Shown piece by piece: positions 1-8,697 of a stretch of DNA of 64,000 nucleotides (positions within the stretch are counted from its first letter, which is position 1; the number at the start of each line of letters is the position of its first letter). Both the position numbers and the translations under genes were made by a program. The notes beneath the pieces are model-generated. The model did not search any database, was not told where the DNA came from, and saw only the letters and a list, made by a program, of their open reading frames with translations. This DNA comes from Streptomyces durocortorensis (GTDB taxonomy: Bacteria; Actinomycetota; Actinomycetes; Streptomycetales; Streptomycetaceae), in NCBI RefSeq assembly GCF_031760065.1, contig NZ_CP134500.1:2480001-2544000 (forward strand), read 5' to 3'.

Positions 1-61
1 GAGAGCGAGCGCGCGGAGGCGCGAGAGACGAGTGAGCACGCACCCAATCTAACCGGCGCGC

Positions 62-81
62 CCTGGCGGAAACGCGCCAGG
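62..81 (-). terminator. Possible terminator hairpin after the IclR gene
   Basis: CCTGGCG at 62-68 and CGCCAGG at 75-81 form a 7-bp stem with a six-base loop just downstream of the stop of the minus-strand IclR gene. There is no clear U-tract, so this is a weak terminator call. The remaining bases 1-61 show no gene. Confidence 0.4.
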
Positions 82-106
82 CGTACGTCTCCCCGTCGAC
101 CCGGCC

Positions 107-751
107 CTAACGCAGCGCGTCGGCCACTTCCCGGGCGGCGTCGAGCACGCGGGGTCCGACACGTTCCGGTACGGCGTCGGCGAGCATGACCACGCCGACG
201 CTGCCCTCCACGCCCGAGACCCCGATCAGGGGCGCGGCAGCCCCGCTGGCGCCGGCTTCTAGTTCGCCGTGGGTGAGAGTGTAGCCGGGGTGGCCGGAAT
301 CCGTCGTCTGCCGGGCGGACAGGATGGCCCGGCCCGCCGCGCCCCGGTCCAGCGGGTGACGGAATCCGGCCCGGTAGGCCACGTGGTAGTCGGTCCAGGT
401 GGGCTCGACGACGGCGACCGCGAGGGCGTCGCTGCCGTCGACGAGGGTGAGGTGGGCGGTGGCCCCTATGTCCTCGGCCAGGGAGCGCAGCGCGGGGAGC
501 GCGGCCTCCCGGACGAGCGGGTGCACCTGTCGGCCGAGCCGCAGCACACCGAGGCCGACCCGGGCGCGGCCGCCCAGGTCGCGGCGTACCAGGGCGTGCT
601 GCTCCAGGGTGGCGAGCAGACGGTAGACGACGGTCCGGTTGACACCGAGTTTGTTGGACAACTCGGTGACGGTCAGTCCGTGATCGGTGTCGGCGAGCAG
701 TTTGAGGACGCGCAGTCCTCGGTCGAGCGTCTGGGAAGTCTCCGCTGTCAC
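107..751 (-). CDS. IclR-family transcriptional regulator
   Basis: The 214-aa protein has an N-terminal winged helix-turn-helix (about residues 8-65, with LTVTELSNKLGVNRTVVYRLL as recognition region) followed by an IclR-type effector domain (about 75-214). Family members are usually near 250 aa, so the effector domain is somewhat short. The GTG start at 751 is preceded by a good ribosome site (GAGGAGAGG). IclR proteins normally bind a small aromatic or carboxylate ligand and repress neighbouring catabolic genes, but no such gene lies in the window on this side, so the target is unknown. It is separated from the upstream same-strand helicase by 440 bp and a strong terminator, so it is probably transcribed alone. 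Confidence 0.9.
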   Translation of the reverse strand: MTAETSQTLDRGLRVLKLLADTDHGLTVTELSNKLGVNRTVVYRLLATLEQHALVRRDLGGRARVGLGVLRLGRQVHPLVREAALPALRSLAEDIGATAHLTLVDGSDALAVAVVEPTWTDYHVAYRAGFRHPLDRGAAGRAILSARQTTDSGHPGYTLTHGELEAGASGAAAPLIGVSGVEGSVGVVMLADAVPERVGPRVLDAAREVADALR

Positions 752-1132
752 GACGCCCTCTCCTCTTCGGGGTGAGCGACGACGGCCGGCTCCGGGGGTT
801 GCGACGCCGGTCCCAGCGGCAACGCACGGAGAGGCCGCCGGTCTGGCAAGGCACCGGCTGCGCTCCGCGGCGGCGTTGCCACGGGGCGTTCATATGGCGG
901 GGACAGTAGCGAGCCGGTCCGCTCAGCGGAAGTCCTCGTCCAGAATCCGGTCTCCGGATACGGGGCCCCGGTACCGCCCGCGCATAAGCACCGGTCAGCG
1001 GGACGGCGTCCGGAAAGCGAACATCTACGCGCGTTAACGTGTCACGACACCGATGCGACACGGCCACCCACGCAGGTGAACCAGCGTTAACAGCACGTCA
1101 ACGGCCACGGCAGAAATTTCCCGCGAACGCAC
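752..1132. other. Intergenic region upstream of the IclR gene
   Basis: No coding sequence is supported here. The stretch must contain the promoter of the minus-strand IclR gene. Two copies of GCGTTAAC (1031-1038 and 1084-1091) lie 53 bp apart and are the only repeated palindromic cores I see. Their distance from the IclR start (about 280-340 bp) makes a direct operator role uncertain. Confidence 0.5.
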
Positions 1133-1169
1133 TCGGCCCGTACGGAGAGTGCCTCTCCGTACGGGCCGA
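1133..1169 (-). terminator. Strong terminator of the DEAD-box helicase gene
   Basis: A perfect 17-bp stem (1133-1149 with 1153-1169) and a three-base loop sit 22 bp beyond the helicase stop. The hairpin is long and GC-rich without a U-run, as is usual in Streptomyces. Confidence 0.8.
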
Positions 1170-1191
1170 CGCGGTGCCGGCCGGGGGCCCG

Positions 1192-2976
1192 TCACGTCAT
1201 CCGGGTCGCCCACTCCTGGACCTTGGCGATGCGCTGCTGGATCTGGCCCGCGGTCGCCTCGGCGCTCGGCGGGCCGCCGCACACGCGGCGCAGCTCGGTG
1301 TGGATGACACCGTGGGGCTTGCCGCTCTGGTGGGTGTAGGCGGAGACCATCGTATTGAGCTGCTTGCGCAGGCTCAGAAGCTGCTTGTGGGTGACGACGG
1401 GCCGCGCCTCGGCGGGCTTCTCCAGGAGGTCGGCCTCCTGGGCCGGCTTCTGGCGGCTGTGCGCGATCTGCCGGCTCTGCCGCTTCTGAAGGAGAAGCTG
1501 CACCTGGTCCGGTTCGAGAAGCCCGGGGATGCCCAGGTAGTCCTGCTCCTCCTCGCTGCCGGGGTGGGCCTGCATGCCGAACTCGGCGCCGTCGTACAGC
1601 ACCCGGTCGAAGACCGCGTCGGACTCCAGGGCCTCGAAGGGCAGCTGGTCCTCGGTCTCCTCGTCCTCCAGCTTCTCGGCGTCGGCGAGGAGCTGGTCCT
1701 CCTCGGCGAAGGGGTTCTCCTCGTCGCTGCCCTTCTTCGGCTTGTCGAGGACGTGGTCGCGCTCGACCTCCATCTCGTTGGCGAAGTCGAGGAGCATCGG
1801 GATGGTCGGCAGGAAGACGGAGGCGGTCTCGCCGCGGCGGCGGGAGCGCACGAAGCGCCCGACGGCCTGGGCGAAGAAGAGGGGGGTCGAGATCGTGGTC
1901 GCGTAGACGCCGACGGCCAGGCGCGGCACGTCGACGCCCTCGGACACCATGCGGACGGCGACCATCCAGCGCGACTCGTCGGCGCTGAACCGGTCGATCT
2001 TCTTCGAGGCGGCCTTCTCGTCGGAGAGGACGACGGTCGCGGACTCCCCGGTGACCTTCTTGAGGATCTTGGCGTACGCGCGCGCCGACTCCTGGTCCGT
2101 CGCGATGACGAGCCCGCCCGCGTCGGGGATGCCCTTGCGGACCTCGGTGAGCCGCTTGTCGGCGGCGGCGAGCACGTTGGGAATCCACTCCCCGGTCGGC
2201 GCGAGCGCGGTCCGCCAGGCCTGCCCGATGGCGTCCTTGGTCATCGGCTCACCGAGCCGGGCGGCGATCTCGTCCCCGGCCTTGGTGCGCCAGCGCATGT
2301 TGCCGCTGTAGCTGAGGAAGATCACGGGGCGGACGACGCCGTCGGCCAGGGCGTTCCCGTACCCGTAGGTGTAGTCGGCCGAGGACCGGCGGATGCCGTC
2401 GTTGCCCTCCTCGTACGCGACGAAGGGGATCGGGTTGGTGTCCGAGCGGAACGGCGTACCGGTCAGCGCGAGCCGCCGGGTCGCCGGGTCGAACGCCTCC
2501 TGGCAGGCCTCGCCCCAGGACTTCGAGTCACCGGCGTGGTGGATCTCGTCGAGGATCACGAGCGTCTTGCGCTGCTCGCAGCGGTTGCGGTGCAGCATCG
2601 GCCGTACGCCGACACCGGCGTACGTCACGGCGACGCCGTGGTACTCCTTGCTGAGCGGACCGGCGCTGTAGTCCGGGTCGAGCTTGATCCCTATCCGGGC
2701 GGCCGCCTCCGCCCACTGCTTCTTGAGGTGCTCGGTCGGGGCCACCACGGTGACCTGCTGGACGACATGGTGGTGCAGCAGCCATGAGGCGAGGGTCAGC
2801 GCGAACGTGGTCTTGCCGGCGCCGGGCGTCGCGACGGCGAGGAAGTCGCGCGGCTGCTCCTGGACGTACCTCTCCATGGCGCCCTGCTGCCAGGCTCGCA
2901 GCTTGCCCGCCGTGCCCCAGGGGGCGCGGCCGGGAAAGGCGGGTGAGAGGTGGTGGGAGGCGGTGGTAGTAGTCAC
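1192..2976 (-). CDS. DEAD/DEAH-box superfamily 2 helicase
   Basis: The 594-aa protein carries the full SF2 helicase signature: Walker A (TPGAGKTTFAL, about residues 50-60), a DEIHH Walker B box (VILDEIHHAGD), motif III (LTGTPFRSD) and motif VI (QAVGRFVRSRR) in the second RecA-like domain. It therefore should use ATP hydrolysis to move on or remodel nucleic acid. The C-terminal 150 residues are acidic, then basic, and match no domain I recognise. The GTG start at 2976 has GGAG four bases upstream. It is a single gene ended by the hairpin at 1133-1169. Homologues of this type are a conserved single-copy gene in Streptomyces; a specific role in repair is plausible but not shown by the sequence. 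Confidence 0.88.
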   Translation of the reverse strand: MTTTTASHHLSPAFPGRAPWGTAGKLRAWQQGAMERYVQEQPRDFLAVATPGAGKTTFALTLASWLLHHHVVQQVTVVAPTEHLKKQWAEAAARIGIKLDPDYSAGPLSKEYHGVAVTYAGVGVRPMLHRNRCEQRKTLVILDEIHHAGDSKSWGEACQEAFDPATRRLALTGTPFRSDTNPIPFVAYEEGNDGIRRSSADYTYGYGNALADGVVRPVIFLSYSGNMRWRTKAGDEIAARLGEPMTKDAIGQAWRTALAPTGEWIPNVLAAADKRLTEVRKGIPDAGGLVIATDQESARAYAKILKKVTGESATVVLSDEKAASKKIDRFSADESRWMVAVRMVSEGVDVPRLAVGVYATTISTPLFFAQAVGRFVRSRRRGETASVFLPTIPMLLDFANEMEVERDHVLDKPKKGSDEENPFAEEDQLLADAEKLEDEETEDQLPFEALESDAVFDRVLYDGAEFGMQAHPGSEEEQDYLGIPGLLEPDQVQLLLQKRQSRQIAHSRQKPAQEADLLEKPAEARPVVTHKQLLSLRKQLNTMVSAYTHQSGKPHGVIHTELRRVCGGPPSAEATAGQIQQRIAKVQEWATRMT

Positions 2977-3132
2977 GGTCTCCGGTTCGGGGCTCTCGGG
3001 TACGTGGGGCGCTGCCGGCCCGGGAGCGGTCCCGATGGACCTCGCCCGCGATACGACAACCGGGCCACCTTACCGGGGGGCCGGTTGAAACCCGCTACGA
3101 ACAAGCCGCGCCGAAGCCCGACGAGACCGTGC

Positions 3133-3516
3133 TCACATCGCGTCGTGCAGCGCTCTCAGCCGCCCTGCGATCTGGTCCACGTCCTCAAGGCTGCCCATGG
3201 CCACTTCGATGACGAGTTTGTACGCCTCGTCCTGGTCGACCTCCACCATGTCGGCCCCGTTGATGTCGAGGAACACGACCGTGGACATCCACGCCATACG
3301 CTTGTTGCCGTCAACAAGCGGGTGGTTCACAGCCAGGGACTGCAACAGCCCGGCGGTCTTCTGGAACAGGTCCGTGTACGCCTCGACACCGAACATCTGC
3401 GACTGCGGCCGATGAACCGCCGAGCTGAGCAACCCCAGGTCGCGCACCGCGACCTGCTGCCCCCCGCAGGCGAGCTCCGCCAGGTCCAGGACTTCCTGAA
3501 CCGTCAGGTATTTCAC
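3133..3516 (-). CDS. doc: Doc-type (Fic fold) toxin of a toxin-antitoxin pair
   Basis: The 127-aa protein is the size of death-on-curing toxins and has the Fic-fold catalytic loop as HPLVDGNKRMA (about residues 65-75; consensus HPFxDGNKR), with His and the GNKR anion-binding residues kept and only the Phe changed to Leu. Doc enzymes phosphorylate elongation factor Tu and so arrest translation; other Fic enzymes attach AMP, and the sequence alone does not decide which. The start ATG overlaps the antitoxin stop by one base, so the two genes are translationally coupled, antitoxin first, as expected for a toxin-antitoxin operon. Confidence 0.9.
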   Translation of the reverse strand: MKYLTVQEVLDLAELACGGQQVAVRDLGLLSSAVHRPQSQMFGVEAYTDLFQKTAGLLQSLAVNHPLVDGNKRMAWMSTVVFLDINGADMVEVDQDEAYKLVIEVAMGSLEDVDQIAGRLRALHDAM

Positions 3517-3719
3517 TACTCCCCCAGCCTCCGCAGCAGATCAGCGTGGCGCACCGCGTACTTCGCACCGAGCCGGCGAACCGACTCCCGGTCGGCCTCG
3601 ACCTCCAGATAGCGGTCGATGGCCTGAAGCACTATGGCGTGCATGCTCCGCCCCTCCTGCTCAGCACGCTGCTTGAGGGCTTCGGTCTGGTCGTCACGGA
3701 GACGCAGGTTCATGGCCAT
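3516..3719 (-). CDS. Ribbon-helix-helix antitoxin
   Basis: This 67-aa protein begins with a short beta strand (MNLRLRDDQTEALKQRAEQ) followed by two helices, the pattern of Arc/CopG-like ribbon-helix-helix DNA-binding proteins; its C-terminal helix (about residues 45-67) would wrap the toxin. Doc toxins are classically paired with Phd-fold antitoxins, so this is a partner swap, though RHH-Doc pairs are known. It lies directly upstream of doc and overlaps it by one base. A second ATG at 3713 is equally possible as start. RHH antitoxins normally repress their own promoter; a candidate operator is annotated at 3729-3758. Confidence 0.82.
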   Translation of the reverse strand: MAMNLRLRDDQTEALKQRAEQEGRSMHAIVLQAIDRYLEVEADRESVRRLGAKYAVRHADLLRRLGE

Positions 3720-3728
3720 ACCAGAACG

Positions 3729-3758
3729 GTACCACCCATGGGGTCAAAGCAGTACCAC
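3729..3758. promoter_or_regulatory. Candidate operator of the toxin-antitoxin operon
   Basis: Two direct copies of GTACCAC (3729-3735 and 3752-3758) are spaced 23 bp centre to centre, close to two helical turns, in the 38-bp gap upstream of the antitoxin. A TTGACC hexamer (minus strand, around 3743) sits between them. The arrangement suits an RHH repressor. The second copy overlaps the stop codon of the MFS gene. Confidence 0.45.
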
Positions 3759-5257
3759 TACCTCTCCCGCACCCGGGTCGCCACCCAGGCCCCCACCACC
3801 GCCACCCCCGCCATCGGCAGGAACACGGCGGCGAACGCCGCCGGGTGCGAGCCCGAGGCCCCCGCCCCCACCGCGGCCCCGTGCGCGGCCGCCCCCATCG
3901 CCCCGCCCCCGAGCGCGGCGAAGGCGGCGCCGCCGGTCGCCAGGAGCAGCACGTTGGAGAGCCCGTCGGAGATCTGGAGGGCGGCGGAGTTGGAGCCCGC
4001 GTCCTCGGGGGCCGACAGCTTCAGCAGGAGCACGCTGGTGGAGGCGATGACCATGCCCATCCCGAAGCAGCCGAAGGCCCAGGCGACGGCGACGATCCAG
4101 ACGGGGACGGCGTCGATCAGTACGGAGGGCGCCGCCGCGATCGAGGCGGCGACCAGCACCATGCCACCGACCATCAGCCGCTCCCGGTGCGGCTCCATGC
4201 GCGGCCGGGACTGTACGTACGAACCGAGCGCCCAGGTCGCCCCGCCCACGGCCAGCGAGAGCCCGGCCAGCGTCGGGGACAGCCCCCGCTGGGTGACCAG
4301 CATCAGCGGTACGAAGGACTCGGCGGCGATGAACGACCCGGCGGCGACCCCGCGCAGCAGCACCACCGAGGGCAGCCCGCGCCCGGCCCGTACGGTGCCG
4401 GTGGGCAGCAGCCCCCGTACGGCGGGCACCAGCAGGGCGACGCCGAGCGCGGCGGGCAGCAGGGCGAGCCAGTTCAGCTCCTGCCCGGCGTACTGGAGCA
4501 GCCCCGCCCCCGCCGAGATCCCGAGCGCGAGCCGGATGCGGCGGCGGTCGTACGGTGCGGCCGCGGCGGCCGGGTCCGCGGGCCCGGAGGCCATCCGCCG
4601 GATCGCCGGGAGCGCCAGGGCCAGTGGGATCACCACGAGCACGGGGATGCCGGCGAAGACCCAGCGCCAGCCGAGGTGCTCGGTCACCGTTCCGGAGGCG
4701 AGCGGCCCGACGACGGAGGGGATCACCCAGCTCGCGGCGAAGGCGGCGAGGATGGCGGGCCGGATGCGCTCGGGGTAGGCCCGCCCGATGACCACGTACA
4801 GCGCGACGATCACCAGCCCGCCGCCGAGCCCCTGGACCGCCCGCCCCGCGATGAAGACCCACATGCTGCCCGCCGCCCCGGAGAGCAGCAGCCCGGCGCC
4901 GAACGCGGTGATCCCGGTGGCCAGCGGCTGGAGCGGCCCGCGCCGGTCGGCCCACTGCCCGGAGAGGACCATGGCGAAGAGGCTGGTGGTGAAGTACGCG
5001 GAGAAGGCGAACGCGTAGAGCGGGATGCCGTTCAGCTCCCGTGCGGCGACCGGCATGGCCGTACCGACCGCCGTCGCCTCGAACGCGATGAGGAACACCA
5101 CGGAGACGATGCCGATGCTGAGCGCCCGGTAGGTGCGCCCCAGAACCCCTTCGCCGTCCGCGCCGACGGGGAGGCGGGGCGGCGGGCCGGAGGGCAGGTC
5201 ATCGCTGGGCGCGGGGCGTGCGGCGTCGGTGCCGTCATGTGGTTCGAGGGCGGTCAT
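3758..5257 (-). CDS. MFS transporter, probable drug/metabolite exporter
   Basis: The corrected protein is 499 aa with roughly 12-14 hydrophobic spans. It shows major facilitator signatures: motif A after the second span (GQWADRRGPLQPL) and a motif-C like GPLASGTVTEHLGWRWVF after the fifth, the latter typical of proton-driven antiporters. The frame is open upstream to 5431 but the start at ATG 5257 (MTALEPHDG) is preferred, because the upstream extension is basic, Cys/Pro-rich and not membrane-like. The substrate is unknown. The stop lies only 38 bp from the antitoxin start, so readthrough from this gene into the toxin-antitoxin operon is possible. Confidence 0.88.
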   Translation of the reverse strand: MTALEPHDGTDAARPAPSDDLPSGPPPRLPVGADGEGVLGRTYRALSIGIVSVVFLIAFEATAVGTAMPVAARELNGIPLYAFAFSAYFTTSLFAMVLSGQWADRRGPLQPLATGITAFGAGLLLSGAAGSMWVFIAGRAVQGLGGGLVIVALYVVIGRAYPERIRPAILAAFAASWVIPSVVGPLASGTVTEHLGWRWVFAGIPVLVVIPLALALPAIRRMASGPADPAAAAAPYDRRRIRLALGISAGAGLLQYAGQELNWLALLPAALGVALLVPAVRGLLPTGTVRAGRGLPSVVLLRGVAAGSFIAAESFVPLMLVTQRGLSPTLAGLSLAVGGATWALGSYVQSRPRMEPHRERLMVGGMVLVAASIAAAPSVLIDAVPVWIVAVAWAFGCFGMGMVIASTSVLLLKLSAPEDAGSNSAALQISDGLSNVLLLATGGAAFAALGGGAMGAAAHGAAVGAGASGSHPAAFAAVFLPMAGVAVVGAWVATRVRER

Positions 5258-5461
5258 CGCCCCAGAGTAAGGGGCATAACTCGGTTTGAACCCTGTCGAT
5301 ATATGGTCCGGCCCTCGGCCCTTGGTCGTAGGTCCCGGGCCGGACACGAACGGCGTAGGGCAGTCGCATCGCGTCCCGGCAGGATTCCCTGAGCGGGCGG
5401 AAGTGGTCGCCCCTCGCGCGGGCGCGGCCACCTCCGCGTACGCACACGCGTGGGGCGCCGC

Positions 5462-6208
5462 TCACGCCTTGAGCGCGTCGATCACCTCGCGCACGTCGCT
5501 GATCAGCGCGCCTTGGTACGGAGAGAGCTCGGGAAGGACGGGCCCGCTGTCCGGGCCGTCGTCACCCTCACCGTCGTACAACGTCGAGACGGATATGCCC
5601 AGCGTGATGACAGCGCCGCCGTCCAGCACGGACACCTGCGAGGAATCGTCGTCCATCGTCACCAGATAGGCGCTGTCCCCGAGATCGGGAATCCTCTCCG
5701 CCTTGACGACCTCGGTCCCGAAGGGGTCCCTCTCCTTGATCAGCGCCTCGAACTCGGGCCCCGGATCGGTCTCCTTGTGCAGCTCGATCCTCATCGGGAC
5801 ATAGAGCTGGACGGACCACCCGGCCGCCGCGTCCTCCTCGGGGGCCTCGAAGGGAGTGAGCGAGACCGCGCAGTCGACGCGGTCGACGGCAGGATGCTCG
5901 ATCCGCCCCGGCTGCTCGGACGGGCCGTCTTCCGCCTTTCCGGCGGCGCCGGAGAGCGCAGTGAGCTTCATCGCGGCACAGGGCTCCTCCCCCAGCCGGT
6001 ACCCCCGCAGATCCGGCTTCCCGTCACCGAAACCGTACGTGAACACCGCCGCCGCCCACACCGCGGAGGCGACGACCGCTCCGCCCAGCCCCCACAGCAG
6101 CCCCGCCCCGCGCCGCCGCCCGGATGCGGGCTCGCGGTCGAACCCGCTCACCGCCTCCGCGGGCGCACCCGGTTCGAACTCCCCCACCAGCTCCGGCTCG
6201 GAAATCAC
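5462..6208 (-). CDS. Single-span membrane protein with extracytoplasmic domain, function unknown
   Basis: The protein (248 aa from GTG 6208) has a short acidic Pro/Glu-rich cytoplasmic tail, one transmembrane helix (about residues 32-57, GAGLLWGLGGAVVASAVWAAAVF) and a C-terminal domain of about 190 aa outside the membrane. It contains two cysteines, one in EEPCAAMKL and one in VDCAVSLT, which could form a disulphide. The GTG at 6208 is chosen because AGGGGGAG lies nine bases upstream; a TTG at 6232 would overlap that ribosome site. I recognise no catalytic motif. It resembles the lipoprotein-like DUF3558 class only in general layout, so no function is assigned. Confidence 0.75.
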   Translation of the reverse strand: MISEPELVGEFEPGAPAEAVSGFDREPASGRRRGAGLLWGLGGAVVASAVWAAAVFTYGFGDGKPDLRGYRLGEEPCAAMKLTALSGAAGKAEDGPSEQPGRIEHPAVDRVDCAVSLTPFEAPEEDAAAGWSVQLYVPMRIELHKETDPGPEFEALIKERDPFGTEVVKAERIPDLGDSAYLVTMDDDSSQVSVLDGGAVITLGISVSTLYDGEGDDGPDSGPVLPELSPYQGALISDVREVIDALKA

Positions 6209-6279
6209 GCCTGGCCACTCCCCCTGGATCAACGACGGTCGGAAAGCACGCCTGGCCGCTCCCCTCGATCAACGACGGC
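6206..6279 (-). repeat. Tandem duplication of a translation start region with mini-ORF
   Basis: About 33 bp starting CACGCCTGGCC are present twice in tandem (from 6206 and from 6247, a few mismatches). Each copy contains, on the minus strand, a purine-rich ribosome site nine bases before a GTG. The upstream copy therefore opens a six-codon mini-ORF (6249 to 6229, MLSDRR) that ends just before the ribosome site of the real gene. Confidence 0.7.
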
Positions 6280-6345
6280 ACAAGCCTTCGGCGGGGCTCA
6301 GAACGTCACGCGCATCGTACTGAGCCGGTGGTCGGCGGCCTGCCC

Positions 6346-8697
6346 TCAGCCCTTCGGCGTCGCCACCGCCGCCTGAGGCCTGATGGGGAGTCGGTTCACC
6401 GGGCGGCCCGTCGCGGAGCGGACCGCTGAGGCCACGGCCGCCGGGGTGGTGACGACCGGGACGGCGGAGGCGGGCTTGGCGCCGAAGGGGGCTACCACGT
6501 CGCGTTCCTCGACCAGCTTGACGATGCGGATGTCGGGGGCGTCCAGGGAGGTCGGGAGCGCGTAGCCGGTCAGGTCGGGGTGGCGGACGATGCCTCGGGC
6601 GGTGCGGAGGTTCTCGGTGAGGGCAGCGCCGATGCCCTGGGTGATGCCCGCCTCGATGCGGATCGCCAGCTGGGCCGGGTTCAGGACGCGGCCGACGTCC
6701 TGGGCGACCGCCACCTCGACCACGCGGACGGAGCCGAGCTCGATGTCGACGTCGACCACCGCCCGTACCGCGCAGAACGCGAGGCCGACGAACGCGTCGC
6801 CCTGGCCGGACTCGTCGAGGGGTTCCGTGGGGTGGGGGCGGCACTGGGCGGTGGCCCAGAGTTCCTTGCCGTCCATCGCCTCCATGACGGTGGTGGACAG
6901 GACCCCGTCGTAGGAAGTGATCTTGCCGTCGGCGATCTGGAGCAGCTCCGTGGACATGCCGAACTTGTGGGCCAGCGGCTGGAGGAGCTGGGTGCGGACC
7001 ATCTTCGCCGCCCGCTCCACCGCCCCGCCCGACACCCAGGTGTGGCGGCCGTGCGTCGCCGGGCCCGCGGGCGGTTGGTCGGTGTCCACCGCCGCCACGT
7101 GGACCTCTTCGACGCCCAGGGTCTCCTGGACGATCTGGCGGGCGAGGGTGGTGAAGCCCTGGCCCGTCTCGACCGCCGCGCAGATCACCGTGGCCACGCC
7201 GTCGTGCACCCGGACCGTGGCCGTCGAGACCTCGTCCGTGCCCTCGGCGCCGAGCATGTGGACCATGCCCACGCCGTAGCCCACGCCCCGGCGCACCGCC
7301 CCGGGCTCCCCCGCGCCCTCGGGTCCGCCCGGCAGCAGCCAGTCCTCCTCCGGGGTGTCCTTGGGGAGGGACGGGAGGGGGTGGTCGCGGACCGCTCGGA
7401 GCAGTTCGGCCACCGGGGCCGGGCAGGTCACCGTCTGGCCCGTGGGCAGGATGTCACCCGTCGACAAGGCGTTGCGCAGGCGGAGTTCGGCCGGGTCGAT
7501 GCCCAGCTTCGCGGCCAGCTTGTCCATCTGGCCCTCGTACGCCGCGCAGACCTGCATCGCGCCCTCACCGCGTACGTGACCGGAGGGCGGGTTGTTCGTG
7601 CGGACCGCCCAGCCCTCGATGAAGGCGTGCGGGACCACGTACGGGCCGCAGGCGAAGGCCACCGCGGCGGCGAGCGATTCGGAGGAGGAGTCGGCGTACG
7701 CGCCCGCGTCCAGCAGGATCTGGGCCTCCACCTTGACCAGCCGGCCCTCCGCGTCCGCGTGGTGGCGGTAGCGCAGGAGGGTCGGGTGGCGGTGGGTGTG
7801 GCCGAGGAAGGACTCCTCGCGGGTGGCGGCCAGCTTCACCGGGCAGCCGGTGCGCAGGGCGAGCAGGCCCAGCGGGATCTGGAAGCCGGGGTCCTCCCGG
7901 TCGCCGGTGGCGCCCGGCACTCCGGTGACGACGACCTTCACCCGGTCCGGCTCCAGGCCGAAGCAGGCGGCGGCCAGGTCGCGGTCGGTGTGCGGGTCGG
8001 TGGAGGCCGTGTAGATCTCGACGCCCCCGTCCGGGCGGGGCACGGCGAGCCCGGCCTCCGCCCCGATCGGGGCCGGGTCCTGGCGGCCGATGCGGTAGAG
8101 GCCCTCGACGATGACCTCGCCGGTCGCCTCCGCGTCGCCGTAGCGCAGGGGGATGTGCCGGATCAGGTTGCCGTCGGGGTGCAGGGGCTCCGCCGCGAAC
8201 GCCTTCTCCGGGTCCGTGACCGGCTCCAGCACCTCGTACTCGACCGCGATGGCGGCGGCCGCCAGGCGCGCGGTGTCCGGGTGGTCGGCGGCTACGGCGG
8301 CGATCGGCTCGCCGTGGTGGCGGACCAGCTCGGAGGCGAACACCGGGCGGTCCACGACATGGCGGCCGTAGCTGCTGTCCCCCGGCACGTCCTCGTGCGT
8401 GACGACCGCGCGCACCCCGGGCATCGCGACGGCGGCGGAGGTGTCGATGGACAGGATCCGCGCGTGCGGGTGCGGGGAGCGCAGCACGGAGGCCCACAGC
8501 AGGCCCTCGGCCCAGAGGTCCGCGGCGTACGGGAAGGTGCCCTCGGTCTTCGCCCGGGTGTCGGCGGCGGGCAGCGAGGCCCCCAGGCCGAGCTGGGGCT
8601 GCTCCTGGTCCTGGTCCGGGCCGCCGCCGCTCATCGCGTCGATCCTGGGCAGGCTGGTGCTGGTCGCGTTGGCCGCGGTGGCCGCGTCGCCGCTCAC
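6346..8697 (-). CDS. Molybdenum-hydroxylase large subunit (xanthine dehydrogenase family), divergent
   Basis: The 783-aa protein has the order of the large, molybdopterin-binding subunit of xanthine dehydrogenase-type enzymes: an a/b hammerhead domain (about residues 50-150, with LLWASVLRSPHPHARI) followed by two cofactor-binding domains, including TNNPPSGHVRGEG and ETGQGFTTLARQ. Two hallmark motifs are degenerate: the GG[GA]FGGK loop reads PGATGDREDPGF (near 260), and the C-terminal GVGE motif with the catalytic Glu is replaced by FGAKPASAVPVVTTP (near 735-748). The start GTG 8697 has AAGGAGG four bases upstream; the open frame extends to 8931 but is arginine-rich and unlike the family. It is the last gene of a three-gene operon with the Fe-S and FAD subunits. 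The substrate is unknown. Confidence 0.85.
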   Translation of the reverse strand: MSGDAATAANATSTSLPRIDAMSGGGPDQDQEQPQLGLGASLPAADTRAKTEGTFPYAADLWAEGLLWASVLRSPHPHARILSIDTSAAVAMPGVRAVVTHEDVPGDSSYGRHVVDRPVFASELVRHHGEPIAAVAADHPDTARLAAAAIAVEYEVLEPVTDPEKAFAAEPLHPDGNLIRHIPLRYGDAEATGEVIVEGLYRIGRQDPAPIGAEAGLAVPRPDGGVEIYTASTDPHTDRDLAAACFGLEPDRVKVVVTGVPGATGDREDPGFQIPLGLLALRTGCPVKLAATREESFLGHTHRHPTLLRYRHHADAEGRLVKVEAQILLDAGAYADSSSESLAAAVAFACGPYVVPHAFIEGWAVRTNNPPSGHVRGEGAMQVCAAYEGQMDKLAAKLGIDPAELRLRNALSTGDILPTGQTVTCPAPVAELLRAVRDHPLPSLPKDTPEEDWLLPGGPEGAGEPGAVRRGVGYGVGMVHMLGAEGTDEVSTATVRVHDGVATVICAAVETGQGFTTLARQIVQETLGVEEVHVAAVDTDQPPAGPATHGRHTWVSGGAVERAAKMVRTQLLQPLAHKFGMSTELLQIADGKITSYDGVLSTTVMEAMDGKELWATAQCRPHPTEPLDESGQGDAFVGLAFCAVRAVVDVDIELGSVRVVEVAVAQDVGRVLNPAQLAIRIEAGITQGIGAALTENLRTARGIVRHPDLTGYALPTSLDAPDIRIVKLVEERDVVAPFGAKPASAVPVVTTPAAVASAVRSATGRPVNRLPIRPQAAVATPKG

